A DNA stretch of 33,895 nt. It comes from Acidobacteriota bacterium (GTDB lineage Bacteria; Acidobacteriota; Terriglobia; Terriglobales; Acidobacteriaceae). Position numbers and translations under genes: made by a program. The DNA lies in NCBI GenBank assembly GCA_021799405.1, contig JAJZAL010000025.1, positions 1-33,895 on the forward strand. The letters run 5' to 3'. Under the pieces are notes generated by a model. It saw only the letters and a program-made list of their open reading frames with translations. It was not told the DNA's origin and ran no database searches. Of this stretch, positions 17,085-24,484 are shown piece by piece; the first letter of the stretch is position 1; every line of letters begins with the position of its first letter.

Positions 17085-18371
17085 TTACGCAGCCGACCGG
17101 TCACCCGCTGGCAGGGCCAGCATGGAGAGCGCGCCCAGTAAAGCCACAGCCAGCACCGTGAAGAGTGGAGAGCGATAGCTGGCGGAGTGGTCACGCAGCA
17201 CCGCAATGAAATAGGGAAACCATGCCTGCGCAATCGTGTTCACGGGAAGGATGATGGCCATGGCGCGCGCTACCGTCGCCAGGCCGAACTCCTCAGCCAC
17301 CATCAGCGGGATGAGCATATAGTCTGCACCCATCGCAATGCCAAAGAGAATCGAGAAGCCATAGGGCGTGTGAGAAGGATGCAGCGTGAGTAAGGGCGCC
17401 ACTGTCAGCGCAGTCAGCAGATAACTGCCGATCATCACGATGCGCGTGGAGATGCAGTCTGCGAGCACTCCGATCAGGAGCCGGCCGGCGGTGCTGGAAC
17501 AGAGCACAATCACCGAAGCGGTGCGCCAGGTAGAGTCAAGCTGCTGCCCTGGCTTGAAGCCAGCGTCGAGGAAGATGAACTTCATGTGCTGCGAAATGGC
17601 GCCGATGGATGCGAGCGAGCAAACACTCGCGAAGAGCAGAATCCAGAAGGCGCGAAGCCGCAACAGAGACTGGATAGAGAGCGCGGATCCCGGCAGGGGC
17701 GCAGCGGCGGCTTCCAGGCCGTCGATATATTCGCCGCAATCCGCCGGCGTGTCGCGCAAAACAAACCAGACCAGCGGCCATCCGGCAAACATGCAGACTG
17801 CCAGCGCACACAGCGCAGTCCGAAATCCGTGTCCCGCGGTTACCCGGTTCACCAGGACAGAACCGAGCGCGCCAATGATGCCTACGCCGAGATAGGCAAT
17901 ACCCATCGCGGTGCCGCGTCTGCGCTCAAACCAGTGCGTGATGATGATCTGATGTGGAATGGGTCCGGAGGTAAGATAGCCGACGGTATAAAGCGCCCAC
18001 AGCGCAAGATATACGCCCAGCGAACCGCCCATCCATGCAAATCCAGCAAGGGAAAGCGCCGTGCAAAAGGTGCCGAACAGAATCAGTTTGCGCTGCGAGA
18101 AGCGCGGAATCAAAACCGGCCCAACCCAGACCATGAACAAAGCGGCCAGGGGAAAGCCCAGCGTGATCTCCGCCTTGCTCCAACCGAACGAGCGCTCAAA
18201 ATAGTCATAGAAAAAGCTGACGTTGTAATAGGGAATTCCCTGGGCGATGCCGTAGGTAACCGAGGCCGCGGCTGCAACCCACCAGCCGCGAAAGATCCTG
18301 CGGCTTCGCGTCAAACCTGCTTCGCTCTGGATTAGTTCACGGATAGCTTCTGATCCTGTGGCAGAGTCCAT
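17085..18371 (-). CDS. MFS transporter, monocarboxylate/sugar-acid type
   Basis: A 428-residue, 12-segment inner-membrane carrier of the major facilitator superfamily. The N-terminal RGWWVAAAASVTYGIAQGIP and the loop after segment 2 (PVLIPRFSQRK) resemble the monocarboxylate / oxalate-formate group of MFS carriers, which move organic acids with protons. The central loop (residues ~205-225) is short. Its start overlaps the end of the PQQ-dehydrogenase gene by 40 bases, which implies co-transcription and probably translational coupling; no separate ribosome-binding site is clear. In context it would take an oxidised sugar acid from the periplasm into the cell. The substrate is inferred from neighbours only. 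Confidence 0.88.
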   Translation of the reverse strand: MDSATGSEAIRELIQSEAGLTRSRRIFRGWWVAAAASVTYGIAQGIPYYNVSFFYDYFERSFGWSKAEITLGFPLAALFMVWVGPVLIPRFSQRKLILFGTFCTALSLAGFAWMGGSLGVYLALWALYTVGYLTSGPIPHQIIITHWFERRRGTAMGIAYLGVGIIGALGSVLVNRVTAGHGFRTALCALAVCMFAGWPLVWFVLRDTPADCGEYIDGLEAAAAPLPGSALSIQSLLRLRAFWILLFASVCSLASIGAISQHMKFIFLDAGFKPGQQLDSTWRTASVIVLCSSTAGRLLIGVLADCISTRIVMIGSYLLTALTVAPLLTLHPSHTPYGFSILFGIAMGADYMLIPLMVAEEFGLATVARAMAIILPVNTIAQAWFPYFIAVLRDHSASYRSPLFTVLAVALLGALSMLALPAGDRSAA

Positions 18372-19948
18372 GCATATACAACGCTGCCCACTGTGGCGAC
18401 AATGAACTGCCTGCCTTCAAGTTCGTAGGTCATCGGCGCGCTGTTCATGATGGCGCCGGGTCTGACGTGCCATAGCACATGCCCATTTTCAGGATCGAGA
18501 ATCAGGAGGTTCCCATCCAGATCGCCGGTCACCAGCAGGTGGCCCGCAGTGGTAAGAATACCTGGGAAGCCAAACCCTTCGCCCGAAGGGCGGCGCCAGA
18601 CCACCTTGCCGGTTTCATAGTTAATTGCCAGCGTGAAGTAATTGGAGATCAGCGATTCCGATCCGCCGCCCTGGTGATCCACCGGCAGGCCATACTTGTC
18701 GAGCGCGAGGTACCATAGGCTATAGCCCTCGCGCGCAGTGACGTAAATCTCCCTGGTCTGCGGATCATAGCTGGGCGGCATCCAATCTGTTCCACCGAAG
18801 GATGCACTGTCAATCAGTGTGCCATCCTCCTTCGGTTCCTCGTTTGGATCGGGAGCCGGCCTTCCATCGGCATCAAGTCCCTTGGCCCAGCTTCCTTTGA
18901 CAAACTTCGTGGTAACCAGATGCTCGCCGGTTACACGATCCAGCAGGAAGTAATAGCCATTGCCGGCCGCCTGCGCCAGCAGCTTGCGCATCCTGCCGTG
19001 GAAGGGCGCATCGAAGAGAATCGGCGTCTGAACGGAATCCCAGTCGCGGGTATCGTGGGGATTAGTCTGGTAATACCAGAGCACCTTGCCGGTATCGGCA
19101 TTCATGGCCAGGATGGTATCTGTAAAGAGGTTCGCGCCTTTGCGGGTAACACCGGCAATTACCGGGGAAGGATTCGCGGTTCCCCAGTAAATCGTGTTGA
19201 GGTCCGGATCGTACGTTCCGCTCATCCAGGCGGAGCCGCCTCCCCGCAGCATCACCTTCGGATCCGACCAGGTATCTGAACCCGGCGCGCCCGGAGCCGC
19301 AGGCGTCGTTCTGGTCTTCCACATCACCTTTCCGGTTTTCCAGTCGAGAGCGGAGATATCATGAGCTACATCGGCCGAGTCACCCGAAGTGCCCACAATG
19401 ACCATGTTCCTGACTATTTGCGGCGCCAGACTAATGTAATAACCAAACGCTACATCGGCCATCGTGACGTCCCAGATCTCCTTGCCGGTACGGGCATCGA
19501 GGCAGATGACATGCGCATCCGTGGTTCCGAAGTAGATACGATCCTTGTAATACGCCACTCCGCGATTACCCACATGGTCGCCGTTTGCGGGGCGCGAGAA
19601 CTCCCATATCTTCGTTCCGGTCAACGCATCGATTGCCCACACATAGTCGGGGACGGAAAAGTAGAGTACTCCGTTGACCATCAGCGGTGTCGACTTAATC
19701 GTCACGCTGTGGGCTTGAAAGGCCCAGCTGAGCGTGAGCGAGCCTACATTAGTGCGGTTGATCTGCGTAAGAGCGCTAAAGCGCTTACCAGAGGAATCGC
19801 CAAGATAGGTGAGCCACTGCTTGCCGACGGGCGGCACGCTGCCAGTGTTATATGACTGCTGCGCTGAGAGCAAGCCGGATATGCTAGCCACCATTGTCGC
19901 GGCCAACGCGAGCTTACTGCAGTGTTTCAAGATATGCGAAGACATCAT
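18332..19948 (-). CDS. PQQ-dependent quinoprotein dehydrogenase
   Basis: A 538-residue periplasmic beta-propeller enzyme that oxidises an alcohol or aldose and passes electrons to a cytochrome c. It has a signal peptide (1-29), repeated tryptophan docking segments ending in W (DARTGKEIW, DWKTGKVMW, NADTGKVLW, NYETGKVVW), and PQQ/Ca-site elements GTANPSP (N259) and DTRDWD (D302/D304). Two features are unusual: the vicinal Cys-Cys common in methanol/ethanol dehydrogenases is replaced by Asp-His (GDHVGNRG, 124-125), and the usual Ca-ligand Glu position reads Asp (TSGDSAD, D190). It has no C-terminal haem domain, so the adjacent cytochrome is its likely partner. The ATG has GGAAG upstream and overlaps the cytochrome gene by 35 bases. 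Confidence 0.9.
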   Translation of the reverse strand: MMSSHILKHCSKLALAATMVASISGLLSAQQSYNTGSVPPVGKQWLTYLGDSSGKRFSALTQINRTNVGSLTLSWAFQAHSVTIKSTPLMVNGVLYFSVPDYVWAIDALTGTKIWEFSRPANGDHVGNRGVAYYKDRIYFGTTDAHVICLDARTGKEIWDVTMADVAFGYYISLAPQIVRNMVIVGTSGDSADVAHDISALDWKTGKVMWKTRTTPAAPGAPGSDTWSDPKVMLRGGGSAWMSGTYDPDLNTIYWGTANPSPVIAGVTRKGANLFTDTILAMNADTGKVLWYYQTNPHDTRDWDSVQTPILFDAPFHGRMRKLLAQAAGNGYYFLLDRVTGEHLVTTKFVKGSWAKGLDADGRPAPDPNEEPKEDGTLIDSASFGGTDWMPPSYDPQTREIYVTAREGYSLWYLALDKYGLPVDHQGGGSESLISNYFTLAINYETGKVVWRRPSGEGFGFPGILTTAGHLLVTGDLDGNLLILDPENGHVLWHVRPGAIMNSAPMTYELEGRQFIVATVGSVVYAWTLPQDQKLSVN

Positions 19949-20720
19949 GGACTTCCTTGTCTGTATAGCGGCTAAGCAATTTCACATGCGCCTCAAGAGG
20001 GTCGGTCACGGAGACTTTCGGGCCGGGCTGTAGCCACGAGTGATAATGTCCATTTGCATCGATCAGCGATATATAAAACGGATCGCGGTGCTGCAGGATT
20101 CCCTTGAACACCTTTCCGGAGGGCAAGGTAACCGTAGCGACGGCAACCTTCGCACTGGGATACAGGAAGCGGGCTTCCAGCTCTACCGGCCGGAATTTCT
20201 TTGCAATCCCCGCCAGATCTCCGGTCACCGAATGGCACTTTGTACAGCCTCCCTGCCCGTCAAAGAACTGCTTACCGGCCTGGACAGAGCCGGTCAGCAA
20301 TTTCTGCAACTGGTAACCGCCGCGCGGCCCTCCTGTTTCCACGCTGTCTGTAATCGCAATGCGGGCGTGCAGAAAGGCGGCGAGCTCGGTAACTTGCGTC
20401 GTGTTCAGGCTGGGAAACGGGGGCATGCCTTTATCTGACCGGCCGTCGCGAAGCACCTCCCCGATCAGGTCGCCGCCCTTGTCATGACGCACCAGTGATG
20501 AATCGATCAGGCTGACCCCGGAGGCAGTGCCCTTGGCGGTTGGGCCGTGACAAAACGCACAATTCGACGCGAACACATTCGCGCCGCGCTGCGCTTCCGC
20601 CGACATCACGGGATGCGCAGCCACGGAGTTTGCCGGCGCCAATGCCTGCAGAGCGACCGCCAAAAATCCACTCAATGCGGCTACCGGCAGGCTAAGGAAG
20701 AGCCCTCCATGCTTCATCAT
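19914..20720 (-). CDS. Periplasmic dihaem cytochrome c
   Basis: A 268-residue exported protein with a signal peptide (~1-35) and two CxxCH haem sites: C54-AF-C57-H58 (FASNCAFCHGP) and C159-TK-C162-H163 (GGCTKCHSV). The first domain has a likely sixth-ligand Met in KGMPPFP (M99). The second domain is longer (residues ~145-268) and ends YTDKEVHDVFAYLETLQ, typical of class I c domains fused to extra strands. It is the first gene of an overlapping operon with the PQQ-dehydrogenase and MFS transporter. It most likely accepts electrons from the dehydrogenase and hands them to a terminal oxidase. GGAG seven bases upstream supports the start at 20720; a second ATG follows directly. Confidence 0.9.
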   Translation of the reverse strand: MMKHGGLFLSLPVAALSGFLAVALQALAPANSVAAHPVMSAEAQRGANVFASNCAFCHGPTAKGTASGVSLIDSSLVRHDKGGDLIGEVLRDGRSDKGMPPFPSLNTTQVTELAAFLHARIAITDSVETGGPRGGYQLQKLLTGSVQAGKQFFDGQGGCTKCHSVTGDLAGIAKKFRPVELEARFLYPSAKVAVATVTLPSGKVFKGILQHRDPFYISLIDANGHYHSWLQPGPKVSVTDPLEAHVKLLSRYTDKEVHDVFAYLETLQ

Positions 20721-21047
20721 TCATCTCCAGCCATTACCAGCTGCGGATTGCGCTCCAAGCCTCTACATCTATCCATCTCAAATTCCTGCTCTTTCACATG
20801 GAGGAGCACGCATAGCTTTTTCGCTTTTACGCCCTCTGGTAAAAGCTCGGCGGAGGATTCACGATCGCCCGTTCAGCACTGCCAGGCAATAAGAGCAAGA
20901 TGATTGTCCAGAATCCTCGGCAACATTCTGCGTTTGTTTTGCGCCGTTCTATCAGGTAGAATCAATTATGATTCACTAGATAATCTATCGTACGCTGACG
21001 TCGAGAGTCATCTCCGGCCGGCTTTCGGCAACGGGAAAGGATCGTCA
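20721..21047. other. 327-bp divergent intergenic region between the cytochrome operon and IclR gene
   Basis: It carries the divergent promoters. The IclR side has a readable promoter and palindrome (20934-20987). For the cytochrome side I could not define a good -35/-10 pair. An in-frame upstream start of the IclR gene at 20904 is rejected because it would translate the promoter. Confidence 0.5.
20934..20987 (+). promoter_or_regulatory. IclR-gene promoter with overlapping palindromic operator
   Basis: TTGTTT (20934-20939), 17 bases, then TAGAAT (20957-20962) gives a sigma-70-like promoter with an ideal spacer and a -10 of 5/6 consensus. GAATCA-ATTA-TGATTC (20959-20974) overlaps the -10, and TAGAT-A-ATCTA (20977-20987) follows. 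This is the expected place for autorepression by the IclR protein or control by its ligand. Confidence 0.55.
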
Positions 21048-21845
21048 ATGGCGGCAAAAAACCACATTGAACTCGTGGTTAAAACAATGGCGGTCTTGGA
21101 AGCCCTGTCGGCAAGCGAGCATGGCAAGGCGCTGCGTGAAGTCGCTGCGGAGGTCGGACTGGTGAAGAGTTCAGTCTTCCGCATTCTGTACACGCTCAAG
21201 GAAGCCGGTTATGTCGAGCAGCCGGAGACAAACGGCCTTTATCGCCTGACCCTGCGGACCGCCGGTCTGGCGCGGCGCAACGCGGTGCGGCTGGGCCTGA
21301 CCGAGCTGGCGCGGCCCCATCTTACCCGACTGCGCGACGCTCTCGATGAGTCTGTTGCGCTGGCAGAAAGGCGACCACAGTCGGTCGTTCTGGTCGATGT
21401 TCTGGAGACCTCCCATCCTCTGCGTCTCACGTTCCACATCGGCGATATCTGCCCCATCCACGCAACCGCGCTCGGAAAGGCCGTGGCCGCTTATATCCCG
21501 GCAGAAGAACTGTCCGCTCTTCTTGCAAGCAACACCCTCACTCCATTTACTCCGCGCACGAAGACGCGAATGCTGCAGTTGAAGACGGAATTGGCGCAGG
21601 CACGCCGGACAGGATACACCGTCAACAACGAAGAGACGGTCTCAGGAGCGCTCATTATTGGCGCGCCCCTCTTTGACGCGGCACAGACGGTCTGCGGCGC
21701 AATCAGCGTCAATACTCCGACAGCGCGCTGCCCGGAGAAGCGTAAGCGCCTCCTGCTCAGCGCCGTCATCAAAGTTGCGAAAAGCATCTCCAACGATCTG
21801 GGAGACGCCAACTATATCACCCCCTACATCCGCAGTAAGGCTTGA
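21048..21845 (+). CDS. IclR-family transcriptional regulator
   Basis: A 265-residue repressor/activator. Residues ~8-65 are the winged helix-turn-helix (LREVAAEVGLVKSSVFRILY, then LKEAGYVEQPETNGLYRL). Residues ~85-255 are the IclR effector-binding domain with PIHATALGKAVAAYIP and GYTVNNEETVSGALIIGAPLF. IclR proteins often sense organic acids such as glyoxylate, 2-keto-3-deoxygluconate or aromatic acids. The start at 21048 has GGGAAAGGA seven bases upstream and begins just before the helix-turn-helix. It sits between the cytochrome/PQQ/MFS operon (divergent) and the enolase/aldolase operon (convergent), so it is the obvious local regulator of both. Confidence 0.93.
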   Translation: MAAKNHIELVVKTMAVLEALSASEHGKALREVAAEVGLVKSSVFRILYTLKEAGYVEQPETNGLYRLTLRTAGLARRNAVRLGLTELARPHLTRLRDALDESVALAERRPQSVVLVDVLETSHPLRLTFHIGDICPIHATALGKAVAAYIPAEELSALLASNTLTPFTPRTKTRMLQLKTELAQARRTGYTVNNEETVSGALIIGAPLFDAAQTVCGAISVNTPTARCPEKRKRLLLSAVIKVAKSISNDLGDANYITPYIRSKA

Positions 21846-22004
21846 AGAACGGCCCGCCAAAAATTGAGGTTATGCGCCATTCCGGTTCAAGTACGACATC
21901 TTCTTGCGGGAAAAAGCTACTATTGACAACCCACTCCTGCCTCCTGCCGCGCGGCCGCCGTAACCATTGATCCCCTGTACGCTGAAGATTCCTTTACCTC
22001 CTGC
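21846..22004. other. Convergent gap after the IclR gene
   Basis: This 159-bp stretch has no ORF or strong hairpin I can support. The IclR gene and the enolase-family operon end on its two sides. Confidence 0.4.
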
Positions 22005-23168
22005 CTACCAGTCCGCAACCGAACCATCACGGTGGTTGTAGGCCATGATGATCTCCGGCTGGAAGGGATGCTTCAGGGCCTCCTGTTCATTGATTTCAAT
22101 TCCCAGTCCAGGGCGCGTAGGCGCGGTGCAGATACCCGCTTCAAGGGGAATAAACTCGCTCACGATATCGTTGCGCCACGGAACGTCGGCGCGCACCATC
22201 TCCTGAATCAGATAGTTGGGAGTCGCAAATCCAACATGAGTTGACGCCGCGGTCGAGACCGGTCCCTGCGGATTATGACAGGCCACCGAGATCGAATACG
22301 TCTCGGCCATCGCCGCGATTCGACGGGCCTCGCTGATGCCGCCGCAATGGGAGACATCCGGCTGAATAATTGCGCAGGCGCGCTTTTCAAGCAGTTCGCG
22401 AAACTCCCAGCGTCCCACCAGCCGTTCCCCGGTAGCGATCGGCATGGGGAGTGCGCGCGCAACTTCTACCAGAGCATCCATGTGTTCTGGCCAGCATGGC
22501 TCTTCGTACCAGTAGAGGTTGTAGTCGACGAGCATCCGTCCGAATTGAATGGCCGCCGCCGGAGTGCAGCGCGCATGCAGATCAAGCATGATGTCAAACT
22601 CATCGCCCACCGCATTGCGCATTGCTTCCACGCAGCGCGCGGCCCGCTTCAGAGTCGATGCGCTCTCAACCAGCTCTGAGACCGGGATGGGCATCGCCTT
22701 GACCGCGGTAAAACCCTTTTCCGCGCTCATAAGAATGCGCTCGGCGAACTCCGCGGGCTCGATCGTCTTGTACATGTTCTCCAGCAGTCCTCCGCCGAGA
22801 TGATCGTAGAAGCGCAGGGTATCACGCACCGGCCCGCCCAGCAGATTGCATACCGGCTCTCCGAGTATCTTTCCCTTGATATCCCAGAGGGCCTGGTCGA
22901 TGCCGCTCAAGGCGGAAAGATTGGTTATGCCGCCGCGCCAGAAGTATTGGCGGTGCATGATCTGCCAGATGTGCTCAATGCGCCGCGGATCCTGACCGAT
23001 CAGCAGCACGGAAAGATCCTGCACGGCGCCGACGACGCTGTGCGTTTTCCACTCCAGCGTCGCCTCGCCCCATCCATAGAGACCGGGCTGATCGGTTTCT
23101 ACCTTCACAAAAATCCAATTGCGCATGCGCGCGTTGACAACCAGGGTTGATATGCGCGTGATTTTCAC
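22005..23168 (-). CDS. Galactonate-dehydratase-like enolase-superfamily sugar-acid dehydratase
   Basis: A 387-residue member of the mandelate racemase group, most like D-galactonate dehydratase. It would remove water from an aldonate to give a 2-keto-3-deoxy acid. Metal ligands are readable as D196 (MLDLHAR), E222 (YWYEEPCWPE) and E248 (ATGERL), with the catalytic base H298 (CHNPQGP) and H198. The capping-domain segments YGWGEATLEWKT and SALSGIDQALWDIKGK are typical of DgoD-like proteins. The start is GTG at 23168, with GGAGAAG nine bases upstream. Its GTGA overlaps the stop of a 39-codon ORF. It is the last gene of the operon after the epimerase-like and DapA-like genes. Substrate stereochemistry cannot be set from sequence. 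Confidence 0.88.
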   Translation of the reverse strand: MKITRISTLVVNARMRNWIFVKVETDQPGLYGWGEATLEWKTHSVVGAVQDLSVLLIGQDPRRIEHIWQIMHRQYFWRGGITNLSALSGIDQALWDIKGKILGEPVCNLLGGPVRDTLRFYDHLGGGLLENMYKTIEPAEFAERILMSAEKGFTAVKAMPIPVSELVESASTLKRAARCVEAMRNAVGDEFDIMLDLHARCTPAAAIQFGRMLVDYNLYWYEEPCWPEHMDALVEVARALPMPIATGERLVGRWEFRELLEKRACAIIQPDVSHCGGISEARRIAAMAETYSISVACHNPQGPVSTAASTHVGFATPNYLIQEMVRADVPWRNDIVSEFIPLEAGICTAPTRPGLGIEINEQEALKHPFQPEIIMAYNHRDGSVADW

Positions 23169-23284
23169 GGTTGCATCTTCTCCTGAAAGAGTTCCTTGAT
23201 GGTGTTGACCAGCTGCTCCACGTCGACCTCGGCAGCCTGGTCACTGAACAGCGTAGCTTCCATGAATAGCATGCCACGCAACAT
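23165..23284 (-). CDS. 39-residue ORF coupled to the sugar-acid dehydratase
   Basis: The small product begins MLRGMLFMEATLFSDQAAEV and ends LVNTIKELFQEKMQP. It has the amphipathic helical look of a protein C-terminus. Its TGA overlaps the GTG of the dehydratase gene and its own codons contain that gene's ribosome-binding site. I do not recognise the family. It may be a true small protein, a leader ORF for translational coupling, or the last piece of a decayed gene. The upstream frame is closed by a stop four codons before its first ATG. Confidence 0.4.
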   Translation of the reverse strand: MLRGMLFMEATLFSDQAAEVDVEQLVNTIKELFQEKMQP

Positions 23285-23405
23285 GTTTACCCGTCAGAAA
23301 GTACCTCCGTGTGCCCGAACCTTTACGCCGCGACGCAAGCAAGCCAATCACCAGATTGGCGAGAATGTCGAGCGCGAAGCCGCTCCGGCCAAGCACTATC
23401 TTCAT
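23241..23405 (-). pseudogene. Possible remnant of a lost gene upstream of the dehydratase
   Basis: A 54-codon ORF (MKIVLGRSGFALDILANLVI...) in another frame overlaps the 39-codon ORF. With it, the 281 bp between the DapA-like and dehydratase genes would read as two out-of-frame halves of one protein. I cannot name a family, and no strong ribosome-binding site precedes it. The call as a remnant rests on position in a compact operon and protein-like composition only. Confidence 0.25.
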
Positions 23406-23449
23406 GGGACGCTACGGGGGACCTCCACCCCCATCGGATTGACTGATGT

Positions 23450-24484
23450 TTATGAGAGCCACTCATCGCGGTGCTGATCGATGAAATCATCGTCGATCAG
23501 GTGCGGATAGGCTGCGATCACGCGATCGATTTCCTCGCTCTGGCCCTGCGACAGATCCTCGTTCGGATTCAGGCACCAGCGGCCCTGCATCAGTCCCTGG
23601 CGGCGCAGAACCTCGTGAATGCCGGCGATACACCCGTGAAATCCATTCACCACATCAAAGACGGCAGCGTTCATGTCGGTCACCTCTGCACTCCGCACCA
23701 GCCAGCTGCTGTCAACTAAAGTCGCGGAGTCCGGCTGGCTGCGCAGTTCGCGATGCAGCCGTACAGCACCCAAAGTCCACACCGCCCAATGGCCCAGGAG
23801 TCCTCCGCGAAAGTGAACCGTCTTCCCGGCATGGTGAAAGGGCGAGAGCAAATCCAGCACGATATGGTCATCATTACCGGTATACAGCGCAATGGCGTCG
23901 GCGCGCCCGGAATCAATCACTCCGCGCAGAAGATCCAGTGTGGCGTAGCGGTTGAACGGGGCCACCTTGATCCCGATCACGCTCTCAATCTCGGCAAACC
24001 TGCGCCAGAAGGAATACGAAAACATGCGTCCGCCCACAGCCGGCTGGAGGTAAAAACCCATAAGCGGCATCACGTCGCCGACCGTGTGCACATGCGCAAG
24101 AACCTCTTCGTCCGATGCATCACGATAAGCTGCCAGACTCAGCAACGCTATTTGATAGCCGTGCTTCCGCGCCGTCTCTGCTTCGCGGACGGCCTGTTGG
24201 GTACGCCCGCAAACGCCGGCAATCAGGATCATGTCACGCCCGGCCAGTGTGTCTGCCGCGAGCGCGAGCACAGGCTCATAGAGTCCGATTGACGGCTCGC
24301 GAATCGCAAATTGCGTTGTGTGAACCCCAACGGCGATGCCACCGGCTCCAACCGCGGCATAGTAGCGCGAGAGGCCGCGCTGGCCCCGCTCGTCCAGCTT
24401 TCGCTCTGCCGTAAGCGCAAGCGGATGCGCGGGGATCACGGTCCCATCGCGAAACTTCCGATACCATGCCTTAGAACGTTCCAT
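23450..24484 (-). CDS. DapA-family (dihydrodipicolinate synthase-like) aldolase or lyase
   Basis: A 344-residue TIM-barrel class I aldolase of the DapA/NAL/KDG-aldolase family. The Schiff-base Lys is K173 (VIGIKVAPFN), and the partner Tyr is Y145 (GFYLQPAVGG). The Thr-Thr pair near the active site is T56-T57 (VGVHTTQF), where DapA itself has GTTGE. In context it would cleave a 2-keto-3-deoxy sugar acid made by the adjacent dehydratase to pyruvate and an aldehyde. It is longer than usual (about 300). The ATG at 24484 was chosen since it overlaps the upstream gene by 14 bases and begins just before the family's conserved start; a longer reading from 24532 lies wholly within that gene. Confidence 0.85.
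   Translation of the reverse strand: MERSKAWYRKFRDGTVIPAHPLALTAERKLDERGQRGLSRYYAAVGAGGIAVGVHTTQFAIREPSIGLYEPVLALAADTLAGRDMILIAGVCGRTQQAVREAETARKHGYQIALLSLAAYRDASDEEVLAHVHTVGDVMPLMGFYLQPAVGGRMFSYSFWRRFAEIESVIGIKVAPFNRYATLDLLRGVIDSGRADAIALYTGNDDHIVLDLLSPFHHAGKTVHFRGGLLGHWAVWTLGAVRLHRELRSQPDSATLVDSSWLVRSAEVTDMNAAVFDVVNGFHGCIAGIHEVLRRQGLMQGRWCLNPNEDLSQGQSEEIDRVIAAYPHLIDDDFIDQHRDEWLS

Noticed and set aside
20904..21047. N-terminal extension of the IclR gene
   Set aside because: It would translate the promoter and palindrome; the internal ATG at 21048 has a good ribosome-binding site.
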